NCBI GenBank assembly: GCA_946894095.1
Contig: OX335644.1
Location: 26,021,595-26,085,594 of the forward strand
Length of the DNA stretch: 64,000 nucleotides
Source of the DNA: Incurvaria masculella
Lineage: Eukaryota; Arthropoda; Insecta; Lepidoptera; Incurvariidae
Direction: 5' to 3'
Shown here one piece after another: positions 1 through 9,454 of the stretch. The translations under genes and the position numbers were made by a program. Every line of letters begins with the position of its first letter. Position 1 is the stretch's first letter. Under the pieces are notes generated by a model. The model saw nothing but the letters and a program-made list of their open reading frames with translations, did not search any database and was not told where the DNA came from.

Positions 1-105
1 ATAAACGGTCTTTGAGAAAAAATCTTTGGACTTTCTACAGAATCTACTTTCGTTTGGCTGGGCTGATGCAAGAAAGAAAAATGTATATGTAAAAAATTGC
101 CTTAC

Positions 106-172
106 GGTCCGGCCATTGGTCGGGGACACGAGCAAAGTATCTGCAGTCCAGAACAGGACAGTCGGGGCTGCA
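106..172 (-). CDS. TAZ-A exon 2 (67 nt)
   Basis: The acceptor is TTTGTTTCAG and the donor is GGACC|GTAAGG. The exon is 67 nt, starts in phase 0 and ends in phase 1, exactly like TAZ-B exon 2 (49929-49995). It encodes CSPDCPVLDCRYFARVPDQW followed by PD, differing from TAZ-B at only a few residues. It supplies the Cys-x4-Cys half-site (CPVLDC) that pairs with the His-x3-Cys at the end of exon 1. Intron 1 (173-2072) holds SINE fragments, a partial palindromic element and an LTR-like island. Confidence 0.8.
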
Positions 173-469
173 CTGAAACAAATAAACCGAAATGTTACGG
201 CATGCGGCTTGTGTGGACGCCCTACGCGCAAGCATAGATTGAAGAGGAAGGTATGGATAGTTAACATAATACAACGCACAAAACTCGCTGAAAACTGCTT
301 ATTTTCCAACCAGCGGCATCTCCCGTGACTGCTAGAACTAGTTAAACTGTTGTTAAACTAAGCTTGAATCAACAATTTGCCTATAGATAGGCGTGATGAA
401 AATGTTACATTTTTTTTACTATTAATGAAGTCGTGTCATTGCATAAATAATCTAAAAATATCATTCAGA

Positions 470-710
470 TGTTGGCGCCACGAGTTTCGGCGGAAGTTGT
501 GCGCTTGCCTGCGGACCAATCAGGAGAGAGCAGAGTGGGGAGCCGCCAATCAACGAGCGACATACGAGGGACGGGTAATGCGCCGGCGCGGGAGTGAAGA
601 ATGTGGCGGCCATTATGTTTTCAAGCACCGTTCCGACTGCTTGGTCCACGCATTGTGCAGATCACAATTATTAATAAACATATACTACTGTCCTAATCGT
701 TTATTTGACA
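470..710 (+). repeat. Possible solo LTR or promoter-like GC-rich island in TAZ-A intron 1
   Basis: This 241-bp block starts TGTTGGCGCC and ends TTTATTTGACA, so it has TG...CA ends. It contains two CCAAT motifs in its first third, is much richer in CpG than its surroundings, and has an AATAAA signal at 673-678 near its right end. That arrangement is typical of a retroelement LTR. I found no convincing flanking target-site duplication and no internal region, so a diverged solo LTR or a CpG-rich regulatory island are both possible. Confidence 0.3.
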
Positions 711-920
711 CCGTTATTTCTATGCAGTTACACATATGCATTGGTTACTATTTAATTTATTCAGAAATGTGAATTGCAACGCCACCTGTCGTTTTATTAT
801 ATCTATTCAACACTGGTATGATGTTAGCAATCTATCCCTGATATATTTAATCTATGACACGAGGTACAAAATGGCTATCAAAGTTGCAACCCAGGCAAAC
901 TTCCACTTCGGCGATGATGA

Positions 921-1018
921 GTAAGCTGTCAAATCAAACCCGGACTCGCAAACGGTAGTTCACCTAACGCTCTTCAATTTCTTCATACATTTGAAACGGC
1001 AGTCGATTGGTTTGGCAT
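921..1018 (+). repeat. Partial copy of palindromic element D
   Basis: Matches the right half of the element seen complete at 18366-18705 (shared words: GTAAGCTGTCAAATCAA, GACTCGCAAA, CATTTGAAA, CGGCAGTCGAT). Confidence 0.6.
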
Positions 1019-1023
1019 AAACA

Positions 1024-1165
1024 CTTAACCCTAGTAGGGAAATGGGACCTACAGTTTTACATGGATTCTGAACCATGGAATAGCTCGCATTCGTAACGAA
1101 ATGCACTTATCCAACTCAGAAAGAGAAAGAAAGTGGTGCATGACCGGCGCGACCACAACCTACTG
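1024..1165 (-). repeat. SINE fragment (head-proximal part)
   Basis: Reverse-oriented copy of the tRNA-headed SINE described at 22318-22712. It keeps the body words ACGAAATGCACTTATC and AGAAAGAGAAAGAAAGTGGTGCATG; the tRNA head is decayed. Confidence 0.65.
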
Positions 1166-1198
1166 TCATACTAGCACAACACACTGCACAACTCAGTG

Positions 1199-1475
1199 CC
1201 ATTTTTTTTTATGCGACCCGACATGGATGGCTAATACCACACAACTACCGTTATGATATTAGCCCAATACACCACATTCTACTAGGCTACGAGCTGCTCA
1301 ACGCATGCCACATGCCATGCCAGGACTCCTTATATTGCACGATCACATTGAACTGGATGGTTATCACGGAAAATTTCCATTGCCACTTCAACCATCGTTC
1401 ATTCAATACGATGGCAATAACCCTGGCTTGATTACACCTTTTAAATAAAGAAGGGACCAACAGTTTTACTTTGAA
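1199..1475 (-). repeat. SINE fragment (tail and body)
   Basis: Reverse-oriented tail and body of the same SINE, starting at its poly-T edge with ACATGGATGGCTAATACCAC and TTATGATATTAGCCCAATAC. It is internally disturbed near 1284-1315 by a short out-of-order piece of the head. Confidence 0.7.
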
Positions 1476-2072
1476 TCAAATCCACGAACTAATAGTTTTG
1501 CACAACAAGTATGCAAGATATATTTTTTTCGAGAATAAAACGAATGAATCACTAAAATAAAAATGCCTCCATTGAAGAACTAGCGAGTATATGGAAGCCT
1601 TTGGCTTCTGTTCAGTCAGTATCGATACATACGAGTCTTTGGCGCCAAAATCTGCCTTCTTACAAAGGGCATGGAAGGTTAATTTAGAAAAAGGTTTTCG
1701 TGATTTTGCAACCTAAGGGCTAAATAGAGCAAATTTGGCAAGAGGGAAAAATAATCTATTAAGGGCTGATTTTTCTATAGTCTGACAAACAGCCAGATAA
1801 CTATTCGACGGATTTATTTACGCTTCTGCTTATCCATCCAAAACAGTAAGTTCATATGCTTATTAGTAAAATTATATTCAGATAATTGTGATAGAAGATA
1901 TAATTCTCCGGCAATGACTATCTGTATTTTGACAGATGTAAATTTGTGCTATCAGTTCGATAATTACTATCTGAGGATTAAAAAGTCGGCCCTCAATAAT
2001 CCAAAGAGTTAAATTGAAATATTGTACTTGTTAAACAAAACACAACATTGTGTGTTAGACGTCTTCACATAC
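1476..2072. other. Intron 1 of TAZ-A, no recognisable content
   Basis: AT-rich intronic sequence next to exon 1. No open frame, RNA gene or repeated element is recognisable to me here. Confidence 0.5.
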
Positions 2073-2474
2073 CTTGCAAGTTTTTATATGGCACAGTATA
2101 TCTTCTGCTGTTTCACATCCAATCTCCTTCCACTGACTGTCCATTGTAAAGTTCGCTGTGAGCTTCTCTATAGCTCTGTCCGGATCCAGCCCATCTAGGT
2201 CCACATCAAAGAATGATATCTCTTGATAAACTTGTGTCTCTTCGATTGCGGTTTCGGTGCCGGCTGACTCTTCGTCGATGGAGTCTATGTGCAGTCGGTC
2301 TTCGCTGGTTGAATCTCGGAGTCTCTCACGGATGCGATGCTCCTGAGCTGTGTTCTCTTCAATTTCGGTGATCACCGGATTGATTAGATCTTCGAGACTG
2401 TCCGTGTCGTCGTTCCCATAATACTGCGGACCCTCTTCGTGGCCGCAATCTTTGCACGACGGCGGTATGCACAT
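2073..2474 (-). CDS. TAZ-A exon 1: N-terminus of a TAZ-like zinc-finger protein (gene partial in window)
   Basis: Exon 1 encodes 134 residues from an ATG at 2474 (protein starts MCIPPS, matching MCAPRL of the paralog TAZ-B at 47527). The first two thirds are acidic and low in complexity. The last 45 residues are conserved with TAZ-B: a DGLDP motif, then QW, GCE, EDI and a terminal HIKTCK, which is the first His-x3-Cys half-site of a TAZ-like zinc unit. The exon ends at a strong donor (TGCAAG|GTATGT) at the same codon as in TAZ-B; reading through it gives only five more codons and a stop. Phase is 0. The acidic N-terminus and zinc sites suggest a protein-interaction or transcription-related role, but that is inference. 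Exons 3 and 4 must lie left of position 1. The gene model is well supported by the paralog; the function is unknown. Confidence 0.8.
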
Positions 2475-3034
2475 TTTTTAATTGTTTGTTTTATGTTACA
2501 ACACGTTTTGTAAGTACTGACTGTACCAAAATTATGGATGTAATTGACTGCGTAGTGAATTCTTTTATTTTAAGAAAACTGTGCTTACCGATTAGTCAAT
2601 TATTAAGAATATAGAACTGTGATCAATTGGACATTTCTTTTAGAAGAGCCAAAGTATTTCATTTGATGTAGGTAGGTATCCAAGATTATTTTATTTTTGG
2701 TGTAGTGTTCGTTAAGAGGTGAATTAATTTTGCTACACAATATTAATCAAAGCACATTAGTCGTAATCAGAGACGACTGTAATATTTTGTACTGTGTTGA
2801 TTAGGCACCTATCTATATACCACACAAATTTAATTCAGGGATATTTCGCGTTTACAACTTAGCACGCCCACTCTGTATCTGACTGCACACTCTTCCCTGA
2901 TCGACTACCAATGATGAGCTCAGGACAGTGGCACCAAATTGTATTGTATCCAACTAAATATGTACGCATCGCAAGATGGATATTTCAACAGAAATCTCAC
3001 CGAGGTGCAATCGATCACACATGAAAGTGACGTG
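2475..3034. other. 5' flank of TAZ-A
   Basis: Presumed upstream and 5'-UTR region of TAZ-A on the minus strand, between its ATG and the LINE target site. No clear TATA box was found. The LINE at 3046-9098 has been inserted about 570 bp upstream of the ATG and may have separated the promoter from distal elements. Confidence 0.4.
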
Positions 3035-3045
3035 AATCAAATTAT
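3035..3045. repeat. Left target-site duplication of the LINE (AATCAAATTAT)
   Basis: Identical to 9099-9109 and directly abuts the AAG-repeat 3' tail of the minus-strand LINE. Confidence 0.85.
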
Positions 3046-3192
3046 CTTCTTCTTCTTTTTAGGGTCCTACTTTTGGGTCCCTTTTAATGGCTTTCGTGCA
3101 TCTAACACATTTCGCCAATGTCAAAGTTCATAGCTATATACAAATAGTGTAAAAGGTTCTGAAATTAGTTGCCAACGAAACATAAAAGAAAA

Positions 3193-6100
3193 TCATAATT
3201 TAAGATCATTTGCACTGATAAATGAAGCAAGTAACTTTAGAATTTTAAAGTTAGATGAAGAGAGCAAGCAATTAATATTGGTAGGAAGAGGAATTTGGAG
3301 TAGAGGAAGGTAATCGTATAAAGGAGCAGTTTTATTAATAAGAGGACAACAGAAAAATATATGTTCCAAATTCCCGTCATCAAGGCCACATTCGCACACT
3401 GATGAGTCTTTAATATGAAGTCTAGCCAAATGAACAGGGGAACAGCAGTGGCCTATTCTAAGGCGGCAAATAATAGAAGTTGAAGATTTATTAATTTTGA
3501 TACGATGAAACCAAGGCTTAGCAGGGATGTTAGGCTGGATCTTGGCGTAATTTGAACCCTTAAATCTACTAGAGTTAGCCCACAATTTGGTCCAATTTTC
3601 AGTAAGAGATTTTTTTGGGAGAGCAATTAAATCATGTGGGTAGTTTCTATATGGGATTTTATCCCCTCGCAGAACAGCTTGTTTAGCAAGATCATCTACC
3701 CGGTGATTGGGCAGGATGCCTGAGTGAGACGGAATCCATGCAAAGACTATTTGTTTGTCCGGGTTATTGTAGAGAATGTCTTTAATGGAAAAAGGAATAG
3801 GATTTTGTGTGTTAGAATGAAAGGGGTTCTGAGTGAGAGATTGAAGAGCACTACGGGAATCAGAAAATATTATAAATTTATTAGATTTTTTTAATAATAA
3901 TGAAAACTTGACTGCCTCCAGTAATGCCGTTGATTCACCAGTGAAAACTGATGACTCTGGAGGGCATTTAATTAGTTGGTAGATGTTGCTGTTCTTATGA
4001 AATACTGCAGCTCCAACACTGCCTTCCTCCGTGAGTTTGGAGGCATCAGTAAAAATATACTCCCACCCTTCCCAGTTTTCAGATAGGATGGAATGAAAGA
4101 CTTCATTAGCATTTGGAGACTCTTTTTCAATGCCAAAAAAAGGAATTACTTCTACATTGCTCGTAACTACTTGAAAAGGGTATGAAAACATTGGTAAGGA
4201 GTTAGAACGGAATACTGGAGCCTTGACATTATTGAACTTACGATAACTTTTTACAAGTCTGGTGGGAGCCTTTTTTTCCCAATATTTCGCAGTATGAGAA
4301 AATCGGGATAGTAAATTTAGTTTCGGAATTATTGGATGATGTAAGAAATAGCTTGCCCTGAACAAGAAACGATCAGCCAAGAACTGACGGCGAAAATAAA
4401 GAGGAGGTTCAACGCATTCTACTTGCAGAGCATTTATAGGACTTGATTTCATGGCACCTGTTATAATACGCAGGCATTTGTTTTGGATAATGTTAAGCTT
4501 ATTAAGAGCAGTTCTATTGCAGGGTTCTAAAATATAGGAACCGTAATCCAAATGACTTCGTATTATTGCATTGTACAATAACTTGAGGTAGTATGGATGA
4601 GCTCCCCACCAAACCCCAGCTAGAGTGCGTATAATGTTAATATTTTTTTCACATTTTTTTATTACATAATTTAGATGAGAGACACCTGTCATTTTTGAAT
4701 CCAGGATTATGCCAAGGAATTTAGTTTGAATATGTAATGGAATAATTGTATTGTTGTATGTGATAGTGATAGGGGGTACAATTCTTTTTCTACTGAATAC
4801 TACTATAGAGCTCTTTTGGGCTGACAGTTCCAACCCATGTTCAGTTAACCATGTGTTCAAAGATCTTAGCGAGTATTCAATTTGTTCAGCTCCTTTAGGA
4901 ATAGATTTATGGGGTGAGTATATTAGTAAATCATCCGCATATTGCAGGACACGTGAAAAGGAGTTTATTGATCTGTCAAGATCATGGGTGTAAATATTAT
5001 AAAGTAAAGGACTGAGAACAGAGCCTTGTGGTAAACCTTTCCAGATTATTCTAGATTCGTTTGATTGTTCCTCTACTCTTAACATTATTGTTCTTTGAGA
5101 TAATATATTAAAAATATATGCAACAATTTTTTCTGGTATATGTAGATTTAGCATTTTTTGTTTGAGCTTTGGTAGGAGGACATTATCGTAAGCTGCAGAT
5201 ATGTCTAGGAATGCAGCCACAACAGACTCGTCCCGAGAAAAAGAAAGTCGAATATCGGTAGTGAAAATCCCCAAACTATCCATTGTACTTCTGCTTTTCC
5301 TAAATCCATATTGTGTTTTAGCAAGAAGTTCTCTGTGTTCCACGAACCATTCTAAACGGTTTTTGATTAAATGTTCTGTAATTTTGCATAAGGTAGAAGA
5401 CAGAGCAATCGGACGGTAAGAGGAACCATCATTGGGGTCTTTACCAGATTTCAGGATTGGAATGATTATTTGAGTTTTCCAGGAGTCAGGAATTACCCCA
5501 TAGTCAAAGAAGAAATTAATGATTTGTAAAAAGTATTCAAGGGTTGTATCTCTCGATTTAACCAGAAAAGAATAAGGAATCCCATCCAGCCCTGGGGAAG
5601 AATCCTTAACATGATTCAAAACAATTTTGAGTTCTTTTAATGAAAATGGAACCTCCATGGGAGTACAACCTCCAACAAATGAATAAAGGGACGGGAGTTC
5701 ATCTTCTGTAGGGGCGGATGGGGGGGCTAGCTTATTTAGGAATGAGTCTTTCCATGAAGCCGATGAAGGTATTGAAGCACTGTCTTCCGTGAAAACAGAA
5801 CGGTACCTTTTAATATTGCGCCAAACTAATGAAGATGAAGTGTTAGGTGAGAGAGAAAGGCAAAAATTTTGCCATCCATTACGTTTTTTATTTTTAAGAG
5901 TACATTTAGTAACTGCTTGAATTTTGCGTAAATTTAAAAAGTTTTCATCAGTCATAAACTCTTCATATAAAGTTTCGGCATAGGAACGGTCACGAACAGA
6001 TTTGGTACATTCGGAATCCCAATATGGAGGAGAAAGGCGATGATTTTTTGATGTATTTTTGAGCGGAATAATTTGATCTGCTGTGCTTATCAATAATGAT

Positions 6101-6897
6101 GTAAATTTGGAGTAACAATGTAAAACATTGTCTAAGGTAACGATCGGCAGACTAGACATCTCCTCTTCTACTTTCAGACTGAACGTCACCCAATCAGCTT
6201 CATTCAAGCGATATTTAAGAAGAGGGGATTTATTTATGGAAGGAGGGGCCTGACAAGGAATATTTATAATAATGGGAAAATGATCGCTGCCGTGAGAAAA
6301 TTTGGATATTTTCCATGAAAGACGGGCAGCCAGATCTGGAGTGCAAAGAGTCAGATCCACTGCACTCGGATTCTGATTCGGGGGAGTCCGTCTTGTGGGT
6401 GTACCATCATTCAGAAGGCATATGTTGTATTCATCTAGTAGTTCAATCAATTTATTGCCTTGGTGGTCACAATTTGCAGACCCCCACACGGAGTGATGAG
6501 AATTAAAATCGCCTAAAACCACATAAGGCTTGCGGATGGATTGAAAAATAGATTTAATAAATCGAGTGGTTGAGAGCGTAGGAGACGATACATATACCGA
6601 AACAAATGTTATATTGTCTGCCATAACGGCAACAACATTTATACCATCAACTCGGGCAGGAAGAGTGAGGGAAGAAAATGGAATTTTTTTGTTGATGAAC
6701 AGGGCGCAACCCCCATATCCATCAGCTCGGTCATCTCTGAAGCTAACATATCCTGAAATCTTAAAGTGGGTTGATGGCTTTAACCAGGTTTCAGAAATTG
6801 CTATAACGATAGGGTGATGTTTATTGATAAGGTGGAGTAAATCAGATTTATTTTTGATTAAGCTACGACAATTCCACTGAATTATTGTAGAAGACAT
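3193..6897 (-). CDS. LINE ORF2 polyprotein: endonuclease, reverse transcriptase, RNase H
   Basis: 1,234 aa from the ATG at 6897 (MSSTIIQWNCRSL), chosen because the endonuclease fold starts there; the open frame extends 11 codons upstream. The apurinic-type endonuclease occupies about residues 1-230 (WNCRS, SETW, GDFNSHHSVW, SDHFPI). Reverse transcriptase lies at about 460-740 with LPQGSVLSPLLYNIY and the catalytic YADD. RNase H lies at about 930-1070 with FTDAS, the GES/E position, FSDSRSAL and a late HRVDDLAKQ. The C-terminus has a Cys/His cluster (CECGLDDGNLEHIFFCC) typical of the I/Jockey group. It would nick target DNA and reverse-transcribe its own RNA. All catalytic motifs are present and there is no frameshift, so it may be functional. 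Confidence 0.93.
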   Translation of the reverse strand: MSSTIIQWNCRSLIKNKSDLLHLINKHHPIVIAISETWLKPSTHFKISGYVSFRDDRADGYGGCALFINKKIPFSSLTLPARVDGINVVAVMADNITFVSVYVSSPTLSTTRFIKSIFQSIRKPYVVLGDFNSHHSVWGSANCDHQGNKLIELLDEYNICLLNDGTPTRRTPPNQNPSAVDLTLCTPDLAARLSWKISKFSHGSDHFPIIINIPCQAPPSINKSPLLKYRLNEADWVTFSLKVEEEMSSLPIVTLDNVLHCYSKFTSLLISTADQIIPLKNTSKNHRLSPPYWDSECTKSVRDRSYAETLYEEFMTDENFLNLRKIQAVTKCTLKNKKRNGWQNFCLSLSPNTSSSLVWRNIKRYRSVFTEDSASIPSSASWKDSFLNKLAPPSAPTEDELPSLYSFVGGCTPMEVPFSLKELKIVLNHVKDSSPGLDGIPYSFLVKSRDTTLEYFLQIINFFFDYGVIPDSWKTQIIIPILKSGKDPNDGSSYRPIALSSTLCKITEHLIKNRLEWFVEHRELLAKTQYGFRKSRSTMDSLGIFTTDIRLSFSRDESVVAAFLDISAAYDNVLLPKLKQKMLNLHIPEKIVAYIFNILSQRTIMLRVEEQSNESRIIWKGLPQGSVLSPLLYNIYTHDLDRSINSFSRVLQYADDLLIYSPHKSIPKGAEQIEYSLRSLNTWLTEHGLELSAQKSSIVVFSRKRIVPPITITYNNTIIPLHIQTKFLGIILDSKMTGVSHLNYVIKKCEKNINIIRTLAGVWWGAHPYYLKLLYNAIIRSHLDYGSYILEPCNRTALNKLNIIQNKCLRIITGAMKSSPINALQVECVEPPLYFRRQFLADRFLFRASYFLHHPIIPKLNLLSRFSHTAKYWEKKAPTRLVKSYRKFNNVKAPVFRSNSLPMFSYPFQVVTSNVEVIPFFGIEKESPNANEVFHSILSENWEGWEYIFTDASKLTEEGSVGAAVFHKNSNIYQLIKCPPESSVFTGESTALLEAVKFSLLLKKSNKFIIFSDSRSALQSLTQNPFHSNTQNPIPFSIKDILYNNPDKQIVFAWIPSHSGILPNHRVDDLAKQAVLRGDKIPYRNYPHDLIALPKKSLTENWTKLWANSSRFKGSNYAKIQPNIPAKPWFHRIKINKSSTSIICRLRIGHCCSPVHLARLHIKDSSVCECGLDDGNLEHIFFCCPLINKTAPLYDYLPLLQIPLPTNINCLLSSSNFKILKLLASFISANDLKL

Positions 6898-7271
6898 TCT
6901 GATGAAATGAAGCGAGATGAATGCATTCAAACTTGACCCTATAAAAATTAAAGAAAGCTAAGTTGCAGATAAAAAAAATTTTTGCCAAATGTTCTGCTAC
7001 CATGCAGTAATAAATTTTGTGGTCGAAAAATCTGCTAGAGCTTTTTTTAATGACATAAAGAGGATTTTTTATTAAAACAATCCAAACATTGGTACAAAAA
7101 TCTGCTGGTCGCAGATATATATTTTTGGAGCCAAATATTCTGCTACAACGCAGGTAATAAATTTGGATGCCGAAATATTTTTTATATATTGTCTTTTGGA
7201 TAAGTAAAATAATATTACTGAAGAAATTAAAATTTAAAGTGTAAATTGAAAAGTTCATATTGGATAAGAAG

Positions 7272-8993
7272 TTATTTTTTAATTTTGTCAGGTAAGCCCA
7301 CTGGTGAGCGGATTCTGGAGTGTTTGAACCCATTATAAGCGTCTGGAGAATGATTAATAGCAGCGTTGGACGGTAAAGTATTGGAAGATATAAAACTTAG
7401 AAAAGCAGAAAATAATTTGTCAACATTTTCAGGGTTACTAAGGTCCATTGAAATAATTGGAGAAGAGGGTGTCAACAAAGGAGTTCGAAAAACCGAACCA
7501 TTATGAGATGTTGGAGGAGTGAAATCATTAAGAAGGGCTTGATGAGCGTTGCGATCGTACCCCTGAGGAAGAGGGGCGCGAGCTCGAGGTTGCGAAAAGA
7601 ATGTTTTTTTGTATGAGTATGTAGGAATGGATGGTTTATTGACTGGAGCGCTGGAGGTGACCTCTGCAAAGGACCGCTTAGAGGGCCTAAATTGACTGGC
7701 AGCCTCCGTATATGAAATAGCTTCTTCTGCCATTTTATGTTTAATATTTTTTTGTCTATTTTGTTCCGGACAAATTTTACTTGTTGCATAGTGTCTGCCT
7801 TCACAGTAAAGGCAGCTTGCATTTTCTTCTGTGATGTTGCAGTCATTGGCTGAATGGAATTCTCCGCATTTATAACAACGTGGCTGCGAACGGCATATTG
7901 TCTTGGTATGTCCATATCTTGAGCAATTGAAGCATTGGATGGTCGGATATTTGTAAAGTTCTACTTGAATAGAATTATACATTAATAGGATCTTATCAGG
8001 AAGACTCTGACCATCAAAAGTTACAACCACACTTTGGGATGGTTTCCACATAGGGGAACCATCGACCATTTTTTTGAAATTTAAGCGTCTGACTTTGAGG
8101 ACTCTTCCTCCGCCAGGAATTTCAATGTCTTTCAAAAGATCCTCTTCGGACCATTCAATTGGAATTCCTTTCACCAATCCAATTCTTGTGACATTAAATG
8201 ACGGAATAAAAGCCTTATATTTGGCTTCGGATAAATAATGATTTTGTATGAATAGATTGGCATATCGGGCGGATTTGAAGGTGACGGTTACTCTATTTCG
8301 TCCCACACTCTTTACCCCACCGTCTATGATACCTTGGAATGAGTTCCGTTTTAAAAATTGACCAAAATGAACTGGATGCAGAACAACTCCAGCCGATGGA
8401 TTTGATTCCACCCTCTGGACGTGGACTAAGAAAGGAGCTTTGTCAAAGTCCCGGTAAAGTTCGGTATGATTTGGAGTTGAGATATCATTCGTGGAAATCC
8501 GGGATGGGCCTTGTTGGGATAGATCTTGTTGGGATAGGTCTTGTTTGGATAGGTCTTGTTGGGATATGTCTTGTTGGGGTAGGTCTTGTTGGGATATGTT
8601 TAGTTTGGATAGGACTGCTTGAGGCCCAATAACCTGAGAATTGGGAGCCTGCTTTATTTCATCATGTTCACAATCTGACGAGATAAAAGATGATTGTGAT
8701 GAATCAATCTTAACTTTGAGTTGAGAGTTTTGTTTGTTACTTTTGTTTTTTCTTTGATGTTCTTTTATTTTTCGTTTCCTTTTACCAATTATGGCGGAAA
8801 AGTCCATGCCTTCATTATCAGACAATCTATCGAATGAATTGTGAATTTCAATGGTATGGCTGGCCTCTGGTGGGGTTAGGAATGCATCATTAAGGTTGTC
8901 GCTCTTATCGCTAGATGCATCTTGAGCGAGAATGAACCCCGGCGGCATATGATGGCGGCCGCCGGGGTCGTCCGGGTCGGGTGGTTCATTCAT
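7272..8993 (-). CDS. LINE ORF1 gag-like nucleic-acid-binding protein
   Basis: 573 aa from the ATG at 8993 (MNEPPDPDDPGG). The N-terminal third is polar, with a lysine-rich patch (GKRKRKIKEHQRKNKSNKQN) that may be a nuclear localisation signal. At about residues 130-165 there is a five-residue Gln-rich repeat of the type SQQDL, six to seven units long. Residues of about 175-350 resemble the RNA-recognition-like region of insect gag-type ORF1 proteins. Three tandem CCHC zinc knuckles follow at about 357-410 (CFNCSRYGHTKTIC, CYKCGEFHSANDC, CLYCEGRHYATSKIC). It is the RNA-packaging partner of ORF2 and is transcribed with it. The SQQDL repeat is unusual and probably length-variable. Confidence 0.9.
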   Translation of the reverse strand: MNEPPDPDDPGGRHHMPPGFILAQDASSDKSDNLNDAFLTPPEASHTIEIHNSFDRLSDNEGMDFSAIIGKRKRKIKEHQRKNKSNKQNSQLKVKIDSSQSSFISSDCEHDEIKQAPNSQVIGPQAVLSKLNISQQDLPQQDISQQDLSKQDLSQQDLSQQGPSRISTNDISTPNHTELYRDFDKAPFLVHVQRVESNPSAGVVLHPVHFGQFLKRNSFQGIIDGGVKSVGRNRVTVTFKSARYANLFIQNHYLSEAKYKAFIPSFNVTRIGLVKGIPIEWSEEDLLKDIEIPGGGRVLKVRRLNFKKMVDGSPMWKPSQSVVVTFDGQSLPDKILLMYNSIQVELYKYPTIQCFNCSRYGHTKTICRSQPRCYKCGEFHSANDCNITEENASCLYCEGRHYATSKICPEQNRQKNIKHKMAEEAISYTEAASQFRPSKRSFAEVTSSAPVNKPSIPTYSYKKTFFSQPRARAPLPQGYDRNAHQALLNDFTPPTSHNGSVFRTPLLTPSSPIISMDLSNPENVDKLFSAFLSFISSNTLPSNAAINHSPDAYNGFKHSRIRSPVGLPDKIKK

Positions 8994-9098
8994 CACAACA
9001 TCACCCTACTTACGCGATACGAAAATCCAATAAACACAAATAGGCAGAGCAAGCCGGGAAACACGACACAATGGCTTTACGGAACCACACAATCACTC

Positions 9099-9109
9099 AA
9101 TCAAATTAT
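9099..9109. repeat. Right target-site duplication of the LINE (AATCAAATTAT)
   Basis: Identical to 3035-3045; marks the 5' end of the LINE at 9098. Confidence 0.85.
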
Positions 9110-9343
9110 GAATGAATGAAGTGAATCACCATGGGAAAATTTTAGCTAGACTAGAATAAAAGAAGATAGCGCGAAGCACCTAGCCAAAGAATGTAAAGCT
9201 TTTTTTTCTGTGGCTACACCCACGGAAGAGAGGAAAATTCTATATTACAGAATAAGTTCGAGTGCGCGGAGATTTCGTCGTGAGTCGCTTGCGAGATGTT
9301 ATCTGCTATATAGAAAAAAAAAAGTAAGCATATTTTTTTCTAT

Positions 9344-9450
9344 ATACAGCCGTATTCAGGTGGGCGGACTTACTTTATTAAGCGGAGAATACCCGGACTA
9401 AATCGGTTTGGTTAGTGATAATCATTGGTTATCTAGTCTTATGCTTAGAT
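9344..9450 (+). repeat. Partial palindromic element B
   Basis: Starts with CAGCCGTATTCAGGTGGGCGGAC, the terminal sequence of element B copies, then diverges within 100 bp. Confidence 0.5.
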
Positions 9451-9454
9451 TCAT

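Larger units (their letters stand above)
3046..9098 (-). mobile_element. Full-length non-LTR retrotransposon (APE-RT-RNase H, I-like) with TSD
   Basis: A 6,053-bp minus-strand LINE with two intact ORFs. The 5' UTR is about 105 nt, ORF1 is 8993-7272, a spacer of about 370 nt follows, ORF2 is 6897-3193, and a 147-nt 3' UTR ends in a short AAG-repeat tail instead of a long poly(A). It is flanked by an 11-bp direct repeat, AATCAAATTAT, at 3035-3045 and 9099-9109. That fixes both ends and shows insertion by target-primed reverse transcription. Intact ORFs and a perfect duplication imply a recent insertion. The domain order EN-RT-RNase H fits I-group clades (I, Nimb, LOA, R1) better than Jockey, which lacks RNase H; the exact clade is not resolved. 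Confidence 0.9.

Noticed and set aside
377..772. 131-codon open frame in TAZ-A intron 1
   Set aside because: Spans the LTR-like GC-rich island and repeat sequence; no domain and antisense to the host gene.
6863..7333. 156-codon open frame between LINE ORF1 and ORF2
   Set aside because: Very AT-rich, overlaps both ends of the two real ORFs in another frame, and shows no domain.
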